Shown here piece by piece: positions 25,873 through 40,081 of a stretch of DNA of 64,000 nucleotides. The notes below the pieces were generated by a model. That model searched no databases and was not told where the DNA came from. It saw nothing but the letters and a program-made list of their open reading frames with translations. The position numbers and the translations under genes were made by a program. Positions within the stretch are counted from its first letter, which is position 1; the number at the start of each line of letters is the position of its first letter. The stretch spans positions 9,256,488 through 9,320,487 of the forward strand of contig JACBWW010000003.1 in the NCBI GenBank assembly GCA_020086605.1. The letters are read 5' to 3'. Source of the stretch: Lanius collurio (lineage: Eukaryota; Chordata; Aves; Passeriformes; Laniidae).

Positions 25873-28559
25873 GAAGTTGTGGGTGAAGAGAGATAACAAA
25901 TAGTTCTGCATGCTTATTACTACAAGTGTCAGTTGTAGTACAATATCTATTAGATATATGGTGAGAATTATGAAATTCCATTTTAATGGTCTATAGCTTT
26001 GCCATTTTTAACACTTGAATAAGGAATTTCCAAACCAAGTTCCTTCATCTCTCTGTGCTTATTATGTTCTATATTATTTTCATTGTTGCTAAATTCTTCA
26101 TCTATGTCAGAATATAAGATTAAAGGAAGAATATATTTTTCCAGATGTTTCCAAAAGAAACAAACCATCTGACTTCAAAATCCCTTCTATTTTGTTTGAG
26201 TTATGAATTTTGCATACTTACATGCTGTTTGTTTCCTAACTTTGTTTTCTTTACAACCTTTTCTCATTTTTTAAGTATTTATCTACAGGTGTATTAAATA
26301 TATGGTGCATGCAGACAAATGCACAATCATGTATGCTGAAAAAAAAAACCTGCAAAAATCTATTCTCAATAGGTTAATTGTGTCTACTGACACTCAGGAG
26401 TTAAAAGCATGCTCATAAATAATGCTAGGAAAATAAGCTGCAACTTAGCATTTCCTTCAAGATAACCTCTGGATTCCACGTTGTAATAACATCAGCATGT
26501 CTTATGATTATTCTTTCTGTGTGCTCTTAGTTTTATTGTGTCAGTAACATCTTCTTTGAAATAAATTTAATCAAAGGAAAAAGGCAGCTAAATTAAGAGA
26601 TTTAAAAATGTTATATAATTAAAGATGATTAGGAGTTTCATGGTGAGATACTTATTGTTATAGATACCCATCATTATATCTACTTTTATAATATATTTTA
26701 AGGATATAATCATATTTCCTTAAAAAGACACCTACTGAATATTTTGCAGCAATCTTACTTGCTATCATCTTTCTTTTATATAAGCAAATATAAGCAATTT
26801 TACTGAGTTCTTATGGGACTTCTTGCTGAGCATGTGCAATCAGCATAATTTTATTTCCTATGCTGGTGTGTTTCATGTTTACAGTTCAAATAAAGCTGTC
26901 TGTGTCTCAGCAGCAGCATTAAGGAACTTGAGCCAGTATTCATTTGGAAAAATGAAACTGATTTTTCAGAACGTACCTTAAAGTGTGTCTTGGTATTTGA
27001 AAGGCACTGTTCTATGAATGTTCCCCATGCTAGATGTTGTTTATGTGCATCCTCAGGGAATTTTGAGACTGCTAAAGGACAGAATGGAGAAAGGAAGTGA
27101 CAGGGCAAGAAATTAACAGGTAATCATGAGCACGGTATTTTGAGATGATTTCAGAGAAGAGCTTTTAAAAGAAAGATCAGCCAGGAGAATAAAATCCAAG
27201 GCATAAGCCTAAGGTCTATAAACCAAATTATTTTGAAATATGATAAATATTTTAATTAAAATTGAGTTATGCCTCCTGCTTTTGCTTACTGCAAGATGGA
27301 GTCACTATGAGGACTTAATGCATCAGAAAAGCTGAAATCTAGGATTTTACAGATACTTTTTTTTTTTTTACTCAGAGATGGATAAGTTAACATAGAAGAA
27401 AAACACATTATCTACTTAAGAGACACTAATTTGTAAGCTATTTTCTTTAAACTGAATGGAGCTGATACAAAAATATTTGCCTTCGTAAACAGCAGCAGAG
27501 ACATATGGTGAAAGGGTATTTTTGACCAACAGCACCAGTGAGGTTGGCACTATCTGAAGAAATAGTGCTTGCTAATGGACTAATTCTGCAGAGGCAGCAA
27601 AGAGCACAAAGCACTTCTTGTTTCTCTGAGCTCAACAATATATAGCAAGAAAGGCTTACTCAGTTTAAATAACCTCTGCAGTGGGTTAATTAAAAATAGA
27701 TATGCTATATCCAGCCAATTCCTTCCCTCTCATTCCCTGGTAACTTCAAAATAATATTGAAATTACCAATTTCCTTATATAAATGTGTTGATTAAATGGC
27801 TTTATACTGCTGCTGGAATCTAACTGGTATGAATAAGGAGTTAAGAAAATGATGTATTAATGATGAATTTCAACAATTTCTTCAGTGATGATCTCTGCTT
27901 AGAGATCTGTTTGCGAATAAGATAGTTTTATGCTGGGTGTTTTGAAGAATATGAAGAGTAAAGGGACACCTAAGGTGACTCCATTTTTGATACCTGTCTT
28001 GAATCTAAGTTTTCAAAGACAAGAAGGAAAGGAAATTTCAGGAATTACTTCCCAAGCACAAAAAAATTCAAGAGGGAATGACCTTCTCTTTCTCCCCTCT
28101 ATAATCATTGCTAAGTTTTAAAATGTCTCATGAACTCTAATGCTGGCCTTTGGAATATCTATTCAGCATCAGTGTTTCCTGAGCCTGGAGAGTTGCCTGT
28201 TCAGATTTGAACACAAGAATAACGTTTGGCCCAATGTGTTCAGACCTTTTGAAGGGAATTAGATGCAGGACTCTACACTAGCTTATCATCCCCTTAGGAA
28301 AAAAGTCTCTGATCTGCCACAATTATTGATAAAACACCCCTCTGTAATGCCTGAGAATTGACTCTTAATGGAAAAGGAAATAAAGGGAAAAATACCCAGG
28401 AAAAAAGGACTTCTAGGGAAAAATATTATAAATGATGTGCACATTACTTATACCACATGTATAAATTATGAACTTCACAGTAGAAGGAGCAGCTTTCTCA
28501 TAGCATAAAATTAAATAGGCTCATTGGTTGGCAAAGCTATTTGGTAGCCCAGCAGCCCC

Positions 28560-28816
28560 AAATATTTTCTATGGAATTCTTAGCCTCCCAGGACGATATC
28601 TGCTTTTCTTATCTGTTTTGCAGACTCTTTCTCACAAAAGAGGGGCAAAGCATGCATGCTTTTAATGCAGCAGGCTGAATCTGCCTGGTTCACAGCAATC
28701 TGGAATGTTTGCTCCATCTGAGAAAGTTGTGAGCTGACTATTATCTGCCTTTTTTGCAGTTCATGCAATTCACTACTTGAAAGGCAGGATTTGGCAGTCT
28801 GATTGACTCCTTCCAT
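28560..28816. promoter_or_regulatory. Candidate conserved non-coding element
   Basis: This is a higher-complexity, less AT-skewed segment. It contains a perfect 16-bp palindrome, aaagcatgcatgcttt, at 28647-28662 and an uninterrupted 78-codon minus-strand frame (28580-28816). The protein reading has a glutamine- and glutamate-rich helical-looking stretch, but I do not recognise it and see no flanking splice signals. A regulatory element is my preferred reading, with a lost or unusual exon as the alternative. Both are inference. Confidence 0.28.
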
Positions 28817-30260
28817 ATTATGATTATTTTCCTAAGACCAAAATCAAGCTGCTAGTTGCAGAGGGACTCTTCTCACAGCAGGTAATGCCAATGAAAGGAG
28901 TACTGAGAAGTCATGGGAATAGTGGGTGTACCAGGTCAGACACATCATCATTTTAGGGTTGATGCTCTTTAGCTTTTGTCGCACTCTCCTTTGTCTGACC
29001 TCTGATGCCAGAGAAGGTGGCTGGCACCTCTGCCTCACTAATCATCTCTGACATGTGGCTGGCACTGGCAAATTTACTCAAAAGGATGTGCCTGCTGTGT
29101 TCTAGATTGGCCTGCACTCATGGGAGGGGAATAAATGTTGAATATTTCAAATTGAGCATCTAAGAGTGTAATCAGTACTTTGTGTGCTACTTTACTGTCA
29201 TTTTCTTTTTCACATGGGCATCTTTTCCTCTTTAGACCAATAAGCTGTCCACTCAGAGTACCACATTAAGTCATAAATTCTTCAGGCTGCTATTGCAACT
29301 GGTATTTTTTCCTTTGTCAAGATAAATAAAACAGATGATCTTGTTCGGAAAGCAGCATCATTTTGGAATATCTTAAAGGTAAAAAAAAAAAATAGTTTTC
29401 CTTCCTACAAAAATATTTGCATTCAGATTGCTTTGAAATAAAAATATTTCCCATAAATTTTAACAGAGAGAGGAACTTGTCTCTAATCTTTCTTCCTTCA
29501 ACCACTTCTTTCCCAATGAGCTGTACAGTTTGCATGACAGATATACAGAGGGAACAAATGGTTTATATACAAGTTTTTTTCTTTCTACTCATGATGACTT
29601 AGACATTCATCTCTCATAAATTTCAGAATTAAGAAATGTGTGACTTTTGTGGATCATGTAGTGAATTTAGCCAAAAGGGTCTCTGTTTGTGCCCTCTGGG
29701 ATAATTTTTAACAAGCATTAATAAATCAGTAATCATGTGCATGCATCTTCACTCTTGACTGCTAAGACTAAACAGAGCTGTTTCTTTACTCCCTTTCTGC
29801 TACTGAATCTTAGTAAGGTTTTGGAATGGTTAGGGGGTTTATTTATTCTGCATGACATAATAATCTAATTCCTTGATTAGTATCTTTTCATTTTATCTAT
29901 AAACACTACCCTGAATTGCAATTAGGTTTTTCCATTGAGGAATGGTGAGAAAAGATGTGAAGTGCTTCAGTAATGATGGTAGTCAAGTGAAACAACACAG
30001 GTTGAGTGCCAAACACAGAAATATTTACTTTAACAGCATGTTAAAGAAGAGAAATAGCATGTTTAAATTTTTTAATACTTCATGTACATTTATTTCCAAA
30101 AGTGTGAACATACACTGGCAGATGCCTGGTGTTTCTATTCCCTCTTATAAGCTTGGTAAGAAATACACGTACAAAAAACTGTTCAGAACTTGCTTGGTTA
30201 TAGAAGAAAAGGACAATTCCATTGTTGCCTGCTGCCTCAGAGGCTGAATTGACCATGGGC

Positions 30261-30297
30261 TTTTTTTTTTTTTTTTTTGTTGTTTTTTTTTTTTTTG
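30261..30297. repeat. Poly(T) tract
   Basis: A long T run is interrupted only by gttg. It could be slippage-expanded, or the inverse of a retroposed poly(A) tail. No parent element is recognisable to its right on the opposite strand. Confidence 0.9.
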
Positions 30298-33200
30298 GCT
30301 GACTACCTGATTTGCAAGAGAATCAGCTACTTTGGAATCTTTTCATGGTGCAGACTTTTTAAAGTGTACATCCTCCTTTCCAACTAAAATTATGCAGGCT
30401 GAATCATTGGCGCTGAATATCTTAGAGCAACAAGAGTTACTAGTGCCACCTGCAGTTTTGATTAAAAGAGGAAAAGGTGGTTTCTTGTTTGTGGGATAAG
30501 AAAGAAAGATGTAATGGGGATAAATTTAACTGAAAATATTGCATTTTTGTAGCCACTCTTTAAATTTAAAACACAAATGGTAAGTACATCTTTTGGTTAG
30601 AATACAATAGATTTTTTAAGAGGTTTTGGATAAAGTGACCTAAAATAATCACAGTAATATGAAGGCTAAAGAATGAAGAGGGATTCTGTGATAACAAATC
30701 AGTGTGCTTCGATGTCCCTTCTAATACCTCATAATGAACTATGGTTTCTTCTTGTTCTCATTTGGTGGGCATGATTTTTCAGATGTTGAGTTAAATGGAT
30801 CCATGGTTGGTTTACTGTTGAGTGTGGCTCACTGTCTTCTCCAGAGGATAATACAGGAGAAAAAGTGCACTTACTGGTTATGCAGAGGTATTTAAGCACA
30901 TTTCTAATGAACTGCCAGGAATCTTGGAGAAAAGCCATACTTGTTCACTACTCTGCCTGAGCTGAACTGCCCTGCAGAAAGAGTGGTTCTGTTTTTGACA
31001 TGAAGCACAGTTCTGGGGGGAAAAATACACTCCATGTTTTCATTAATCTGAATTCCTAGATGGTTAAGTGACTGAATAAACTGCTGCCACTGATCTGTTT
31101 TAACTCTTCCTTAGACTGACATTAAAACATTTTTCCCAGAACTAGATGTTATCTGGAGAAGTCAACCTAGAAAGTGTCTTGTATCACTTCAGGCCTCTCA
31201 CCAGCTTGGAGAGTCAATAAATATCTGGTCAGAGAGCTCTCCATTCGCCTAATTTAGACATTTTCTATTTTGACTTGGCCCACGACTCTAAAGATATTAC
31301 TTCAGCCTGTTTGTGTGAAAATGTTTTACGTTATATTAATAATCATTCACTAGAGCACATAGACTAAAAGACACAAAAATAGTTGCAGAGATTCATATTT
31401 AAGATGTTTATTTGGTTAATAAGGACCATTTATTTATACAAAACAAGTTTAATGAGAATTTCTTTGAGAGAAAGGCATGGCAGATTGGGTGCTGAGGTAC
31501 TCTCCTGGGGCATAAAAAGCTGAGATCAAATATTTTTTCAAAGATCAAATCAAGTATTTCCCATCAAGCAGGAAGGTGGCACTTGGCATGATCTTCAAGA
31601 CAAACTCTCTCTTGCCTGGGTCATGCAGTGAGAATCCGCATTTCTGATTCTGTGCTATGATTGGGGTGCTCAAGCCAGGATCAAACACTTGCAGGCATTC
31701 CTTTCTCAGTTAGCACAAGTAATTTCCTGTCACCTCTCTGGCATTTGTGAAAGCCTGTGTTTCTAGAAGGGATAATTGATCTAACTTCAGGCTGTGAGTT
31801 TTGACTGGCAGTACAGACCCTTTGTGGATCTAGTTTTCTTTACTTCTCTTCTTCATTTCCCAAAAGGAAAATAGAGGTAAAAGCACTTTTCAGTTTTAGG
31901 ACTGTGTTGAAAATAAATGTGTGAAAACTTGTGTGATATTTAGATATTAATGTAATTAAAGATATCTAAATAAAGTAAGAATGAGTCACCAACTATGAAT
32001 GCAATATGACTATTATTCAGCTTTATGCATTCATGCTAACCAGCTAGAGGAGAATCCAAACCACTAAATCACCACAAGGAAGTCATCTATGTCTGAATCA
32101 GATTCGTTAGCCAGTGTAGGTGGAAATTGTTAGCTGGGACCATTAATGGTAACTTGTTAGAACACAAAAAAAAGACAATTTTTTTGTGCTGTAGAAAGAT
32201 ACATGTGACTATAAAAGTTTTAGCAAAAATTCCTGGCAAAGATTAATTATTATAACTTAATGTGATCATTAATGTGATCAATGATCGTTAGCTTCAGGTT
32301 ATATACATTTTTAGGTCAGTATTCAGTATGTTGAATTTGTTTAGTATTTTGCCCTCAGTTTGAGGCACCATGTTCTGTTCTCAACTTTCTGTTCTGATGA
32401 TGATCCAGGTTATCAATAAAATCTGCTTTCCTTCCTTGCACAGCCAATTCTATTGACTCCAGTAGGTCAGTTGGCATGAATCAGGCAGAAGATTTTGTAT
32501 GGTTTCTGTTGCTTAGATACTAACAGAGAATTATTGTCCTATTTCCACACATAATTCTTCCTCTGAAATGGATATATTTTCCTTTTATTAATGGTAAAAA
32601 AATTCAGGACAGTTTTCAGGAGGCAACTGGGGTTTTAAAGTGAGGGAAAAAGCAGAGATAAAGGAATTGAACAAGAAGTAGGTTCATAATTTCAGTTAAT
32701 GTGGTCCTGACACTGATTCCACTTATACTCTTATTAAAGAAATATGGCCTTATAAATTTTATTTTAAAAGTTCATGATTTACTTGTATTATTTGTATGTG
32801 TGGGTGAGTAGGAGGAGGTGGTAGAGAGCTACATAAAGTTCAGCTTTCATCCTAGCATTACTTGAAAATGTCAATTTAAGCTGTTACCCAACAATTGCTA
32901 CATCTTGTCATCCAGAAAGTCCATTAATGTCTGTGCCCCAGATAAATGAAAATATTCCCCCATTCCCCAGTGCTTTCTTGAACAGTGTGATGAGATCACA
33001 CATAATAGTTTTCAACTACCTTTACTAACTTCTTAATTAAACAAATCCAAGGGCCCTAGAATCTCCATTATTTATAAAAAGAAAGTAAAATTATAACATA
33101 CAACTTCATGACTGATATCGTGAAGTCATATTTACAACTCTTCCCTGAAATAGTCCTGTTCTCCTTACAGAGAACAAATGACTGCGAGGAAGCAGAAAGA

Positions 33201-36200
33201 AAGTGCTATTATTTATGCACTGGAGTATGTTTACCTCATTAATTTTGGAAATTTATGAAACAGGTTTTGACATTACAAAACATTGACAGTTTTTTCTTTG
33301 AAGATATGAAAACGTGTTTTATTAAAACCATCCCACTTATAATATAAAATAGTATGCTCCTTGTTTAAATCCCCGACATGGTAAAACTTTGCTGCTTTCT
33401 CTGGGTTACTTAAAAATTACTAGAAACTCTAATCTAAATGAAAATGGTTAAAGAAATATCACTGGAAATATGTGATATGTAGTCATTAAATTAAACTGGG
33501 GAGCATGAGTTCTAATAGTCCTAGACTAATTTAAGTTTCAAGTGGGTTGGACCATGCAGAGATATGTGCAATAGATGGCACATAAAATCATGTAATTGAT
33601 TGCTAAAATGTCTTTCATGGTTGAACACTGTAAAGAGACCATGTTTACTATAATTTTTCCATCTTTTTCATCTTTTAAAGAGATTGATACCTCACAAAAA
33701 ACAGTTTACCCTCTTCTTCATGTTACCTAGATCATAATTAGAGCAAATTCCACCTCATTAGATGAGACATTCTCCATTCTTTCTCTCCATAGGTACTTCT
33801 TTCTTCAGTATGTTTTTTTCTGAGCATGGAGTGAAATCATAAGATGTCTTTTTAGGAAGTTGGAAAGAGATATGTGAAGTGTTAAAATTAAATGTTAACC
33901 TGAAAAGAAAGAGGAGAACCAAGAGATAATGATATTGTGACCAAAATCCAGGGAATATCTATCTAAAGGCAGCTGACATGGAAAGATTAATAAAGGGAGG
34001 AGCCAGAGAATAAAATAGTTCATTTGAGACTTTAAAGAATTTTTTAAGGACAGAAGGGAAAGATTAAATCCAGGAACATGGAAAGAGTGTCCCACAAAGT
34101 ACTATGATCAATGTAGAGAAATCAAATTTAGCACTTGTTTTAAAAGGGATTAAAGCTTTTTATATCAGTGGAGCCTCCACAATGTCTGTTTTAAGGATTT
34201 CACATGTATAAAGGAGCAGATTATATGCAGTCAATCGTTGAAAGCAAGCAGATGCTGGTTCTCAAATATGATTTATTGGCCTATCCAATCTTGAATGACT
34301 TTACCACATATTTACTTACAGGTGCGAACTGTACATGACTTCAGCCCATTTTTGAGCTCAGCAGACAAGTTTTACTCGTTTCAGTTTCAAATGCTATCTT
34401 ACTTCGTGATGTAACCTATCAAATATGGCATACTGGAAGACAGAAATATCAAAGAATGGAAAGGAAAGAAAGAGATATGAAGATGGTTGCAGACTGCAAA
34501 ATATCTTTTTGGGTAATGTGGGAGCACAATAAATTAAGCAAACTTTAATGAGAAAATTGAAATCTTTATCAATATAAAAAGTGAAAATTTACAGTCCCAG
34601 AAGAAATTGAAGGTCTCAAAGTCTTAGATTTTAGTGTATTAAAATAGAATTTTCCAGAATAAAGTATACAGAGAAAATCAACAAGGACCTGTATATAGTA
34701 GAACTCAATAGAGTAGACATGCACACAATTGGCCCAAATTTTATAAAAACAGAGCAGTAAAGCAGCCTCTTAGAAAAAGCTCTAACATTTAATATGGGAA
34801 ATCTAATTTGATCAGATGTATATGAATGCAAACATATGTGGAGCATGCAGTTAATGTATGTTTGTGAAAGGATTTGTTCCACCTAGAAATATTCTTTCAG
34901 CCTCACTAGTGATTAACAATATAACACAAATAATAATCTTCCTTTCTGCCTTCCTGTTTCTCTGATATATTCTGATTTTGCTCTGGGGGAGAATGAATGC
35001 TATTTTGGAGAGGGATGTGATTCAGTGGCTTATACCATGCCCCAATTAAGATGTTATTATCAAATTTAATTTTAATTTAGTTCATTTTTATCTTTAGGCA
35101 TACTTTTGAATTCTGAACCAATATCTGGGACCTGGAGGGTTGTTTTTTTTCCATTTTTTTAACAGCACAGATTTTTGTTGAATTAGCAATCCCTTTCAGT
35201 TACTTTCTGTACTGTTTCTTGCCATTTTTAAAGGATGTTCCTTGGTGTAGGGGGCCCTGGCCATGAGTCAGTTGCATTTTCAAAGAGCTGACTTGTGCTA
35301 GACCTGACACAGAACTTCATAGGCCAAAGAAGCCCCAAAGAGCATCCTACCATGTCGTCAATAACTCAGTTCTCTTTTGCCTCAGAGCCTTTGTTGCCAG
35401 GCCCATTTCTTCCCATGTGTCACTTCATGGAGTTATCTCTGTATTTACTCATTTGTGTTTAGTGTGGTGAAAGAGACCACTTCTTTTCTAAGCTGCAGAT
35501 CCAGTGATATTGCCTATTGACTTAGGCAGTGGATATAAGTCCACCACTATGTTGGAGCACTTAAATACTTAAATGCCTCTTCATAAGCTCCATGCAGCAG
35601 AATGGCTTTATGAAAAAGTGTAAACAAGCTGTATTAACTTGGATTGCCTTCCCTCCACTGATCATGCTGGTTTCAACTGCCCTTCCCAGCCCTCTCTCAA
35701 ACAATTTGAGATGCAAGATCCACTGCTGGTTGGGCAATCATTCAAGAATTGGCAGTATAATAAAACATTACATTAATAGTTTTGGAATCTTTTCTGAAGC
35801 AAAAATTATCTAACTAAAGACTAAAGGCAAAAATTATGGCTGAATGTGAGTTATTCAGAAAATGACAGTGATTTTGGTAATGCAATACTCTTCTTTCAGA
35901 AGAGTTGCTCCAAGTGAGTTCCCTAGACAGCAGGGTAGTGGCTGTTTGGTGCTTTTACTGCTTCCATTTCATGATGAACCTACGTAATTAAAACTTTAAA
36001 TTTTAGGGGATGAGGTGTGAATATGTATTTTGATGGAAGCATTTCTTTGAGAAACATCTCATCTGAAACTGAACTTGAAGGGATATATAAATTTTAACAG
36101 CTTTATTCCTTCATTCTTCAATCTTTCCCTCTATTACAGAATTGTAAAGGTACAGAGATTGGTTGTATAGTGGGCGTAAAATGTTGCAGCACCATTTTCA

Positions 36201-36684
36201 TTTGGACGATTTCGGTCCTAATCAAGCTGTAGAAAAACTGGAGAGATCTACTATGATATCTATTATCACAGTTTTGAAAAACTCAAATATCCTGAAAGTC
36301 CAGATGTGAGAAAATTCATGTGTGTGTTTCTTGGTGCTCTTTGGACCATGACAATATTTTTCTTGCTACTTGCTTTAAGTTACATTTGCAACAGAGCAGC
36401 GACATAAGCAGTCTTAATTATCAATGATTTACATTGGAATTGTGATAAGCCAGTGCTGTCCAGCAAGAGGCACAAAGGTATAATTTTTAAATTTTTTCAG
36501 GAAAGATTCCAGAATTAATTTGGATTTAGTGATAGTATACCTAATTAGAAAGTTATAAACTGATCTCAACTTGATGAAATAAGTACTGATTTTATTGTGA
36601 GACTAAAAATGGTATTAAGCAATACAATTTTTTGAGAGTGTACTTCTGTCTTCAGGACACACTAAATGTTTTTTTTTTTTATTT

Positions 36685-36712
36685 TAATTCACACACTGGG
36701 TTGTGTGAATTA
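36685..36712. repeat. Perfect inverted repeat, 11-bp stem
   Basis: The arms taattcacaca and tgtgtgaatta are perfect complements around a 6-base spacer (ctgggt). The hairpin directly follows a T run ending near 36680. It may be a chance palindrome, a binding site or part of a small structured element. Confidence 0.85.
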
Positions 36713-39000
36713 TACTGTCCTTAGTAGCAGATGAATTTTTTAGTAGTAAATCATGTAAAGAGCAGAAAGCTTTTGTTCCTTAAAGAAAATAGAAAACTAT
36801 TGAATAAATAGCAAAATGATTCCTCAGCTGAATTCCAAATATTGAGCTTATGTAAAAAATTATCACATAAAAAAAATCTGTAGTGTGACATAAAAGATTT
36901 TGTGCAAAACCATTTGCATTGTACTGAACCATCAATAGCATTTTTTTTTTTTTTTCAGTATATCGGGAATGTTGTGGATAATAATTTATGTAAAAATATA
37001 ATACTTCTATTTCACTATGACAAAAGAAAAGAAAGGAATAGATTTTAATAAGACTGTGATTCAGGAGGGAATTTTGCTGTAAAGAGGTGGAAGAAAAAAA
37101 AAAGCAATCAAAAAAGAGACAAATTTCTTTCTTTTTCAGTAGTCAGTCTGTGAAGACAATGATGTTCATTTGTATGCGGTATTTTTGATATAATCTCATA
37201 TTTTATACTAGCAGTTTAGATAAGTCTCTCTGGGAATTTAATATAAACAAGAACAAAAGGGGATGTACCTAGACAGAATACACGTTATTTTCATAAATGG
37301 TGGAATTTCTTGGTAATTATTAAATTTCAGATGGCTGTTATGTCTGTCTGGGAACCTCCCTGGCAGTGTCCATTTTACTGTAGGGTGTGTAAGGCACCAC
37401 AAGGAGCACTGATCCAGGGACTCTGAACCCCTGTAATTGGGAGAAGGAAGCCTGTTGAGACACACATTTTTGTGGTTTTAATTTTCCTTGGCTTCTGTTA
37501 CATTACAAATACAGAAGAGTCTACTTGGATGTTCTGGGGAAAAACAATTGCAGTTTTATATTGTCACTAAACAAAAGAGTGAATGGGAAGAAGATATCAG
37601 TGTTATGAACTCCAACCATGATCTTGGTAAGAAAACAATATTAGTTACTTGTGATAAAAATTAGACAATACTCACATATCAATACCACCACTGAACTGCA
37701 GGTGACAAAAAGACACTTGGGACAGCTTTTTCTCCAATTTCAGATATTAAAAATCCATTAAAAAAAGTGGAAGGCTGATAAGAAACTATTAGGTCACTGG
37801 CTTTTTCATATTAGAACTTGATGAACCTGTAGGCCTGAAGTATTTTACTCAAGCTGTCTTTTGTTTCCTATTTACTGAGCAAGTGGGTTCTTCTGGTTCA
37901 GCAAGACCACAACCTGAATTCTGAGGATTTTCAGCATATCTATACTTCAAGTGTAGAGTATTATAGGACTGGAGAACTTAAAAGTACGAAAGAATTATTT
38001 ATTCAAGATACATTTACTGCTGTCTTTGGGTTTATATGACATTACATTTTTGAAAATCTTCATATATATGTTTCTTACCATCTACATCTATACATTAGTT
38101 GACAAATTCTGTGCTGAGTAACTTCTCAGAGCTATCAATTTCATACCAGTCACATACACTTGAAAGGTATCTGTTGTGGAATGTAATTTTCATAGCAATG
38201 TATAAATGACTTTGCAGTTGTATGAACAAATGATAGTTTCAGTTTTTTTACCAAACTGACAAATTAAGAAAATAATAGTTTGGGTTCAAGAAATATTTAG
38301 AATTGATTTCAAGTAGGATAAGCCGAAATGTTCAAGTCAATTAAAATTATTTTGATTGGGCAAGAGGTATTTTAATTTTTCTTAACACAAATTTTATCAA
38401 AATGATTTAAAAAAAAAAACAGATAAAGATCGTTTTCCTTTAAGTAACACCAAAGTGTACTTAGATGTATAATGGACATTACTGTCCAGTCTAGATTTGA
38501 AAAATGTTTCAGTCAGTGTAAATTGACTAAACTGAGAGGGGAAGGATTTTTACTGATAATTTTTACATGGAAGATGATGGATGTACTCAGCTTCAAGACC
38601 ATGAAGTTCACTCTGTCCTCAGTGCTCATATACTCAGTTCACAGTGCTTCAGCCAGCCCGTAGGAACTGCTGATGGCTAAACAGGTTTGTCTTGGAAAGA
38701 CACATGGATGGTAAAGAAGAGACTTACAAATTTTAGCATATTCAGAAATTTTTGCTTATTAAGCTTATTTTTTAACAAACTGAATCTAAATTACTTGCTG
38801 AATGTGAGGGTGGCTCACATTAATTTGTCTCTTAACCAAAAATATACAATGGCAGTAATCAACAGTATTATGATGATTCACATCATCAGCGTTGTGGTAG
38901 GACCAGTAGAAGGAAGGGGGGAATGAAAGAAATAAAAAACAATTTTAAGTCATCAGAGCAGAAAAAAATAATCCTCAAATAAGTCTGTAAAGACAGTTCC

Positions 39001-39039
<39 letters not shown>
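39001..39039. repeat. (TAT)13 microsatellite
   Basis: Thirteen uninterrupted copies of the trinucleotide TAT. A pure array of this length is likely to be length-polymorphic. Confidence 0.98.
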
Positions 39040-40050
39040 GACAAATCAGTAATATTGATATTGACTTATTGATGACTTAACAGTTTTCTGCATTCTCTGT
39101 TGCACATCATCTTCCCTCTTCTGGTGTTTACACCAAGAAATGAGATGTTACCTCTAATTCCTCTGCCATAACCCTACTGAATGGCTTAAAAAAGAAGTCT
39201 TGATTCAGCAAAGCACCATCAGCATATTTTACTTTAAGCATGCAAAGTAATTCAGTGACTAGTGTGGATCTGCTCAAGACTATGCAGAAGATGAAAATTT
39301 TTACTGAAATGGAACTTACTTAGGTTGTTTAGGTACAGCTCTAATCTATCCTGAAAACTGGAAAAAAACTTTATTTATATTTCAAAACACTTTTAAAGGA
39401 ATTGTTTTGGGTTTTTTTTATGTTTGTAGAAAATGCTATAATTAAAAAAAATACACTAGGTGGAGATTAGGCAAAGTTATGAGAACTGCAATATTGCTCA
39501 AGGTTTCTGAGTTGTGTGTCAGTCTCTCCTTAGCTTTAATTCAGTTTTTATAAAAGATGCTGGAACAACTATTGGAATGACTACTGACAGAAGTTGCTTA
39601 ATTATTTGTGGATGGTAGACTGTGTTAGTTTGAGACACTGGATGGATGGGAAGTTCCATTCACTTTCTGTCCCTAAATCCAACCTCGGCCACCCGAAAAA
39701 ATTAAGATCAAGAAAATTTTTTATGCTTTTTATTCATTCAAGACATCATTGAAAGTGAGTTGATACTGAAGTTAGTACAAATGTCTTTTCTGCTGCAGAT
39801 TCATATTCAACAGGGTGATAAAAGCAATTCTTCTCAGAGAAGCTGCTCTAGAGTCACTAATGGTGTTTTTGTGGGTTTCTGGACAGGATAAGGTTAGAGA
39901 AGCATATGCCATATATCATATGTTTATATGATACATAAAGTGGCTTGAGATTTGATTGTGATACCTTTTAACCTACTGAAATAATAATATGTGTTTAATT
40001 TTGGAAATTTTATAAAGACTACGTACTGCTACTAAGATACAACCTGTAAA

Positions 40051-40081
40051 CCCCCCCATTCTGTCCCCCCACCCCACCTCC
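40051..40081. repeat. C-rich tract with G-quadruplex potential on the minus strand
   Basis: Runs of seven, six and four C lie within 25 bases (40051-40057, 40065-40070, 40072-40075) in otherwise AT-rich DNA. On the minus strand the G runs, with loops of 1-7 bases, can satisfy a four-tract quadruplex pattern if the longest run is split. It may simply be low-complexity sequence. Confidence 0.8.

Noticed and set aside
39620..39665. A start-like LTR motif (tgtgttagtttgagacactg)
   Set aside because: The resemblance to avian LTR beginnings is limited to this short phrase, with no matching downstream blocks or terminus.
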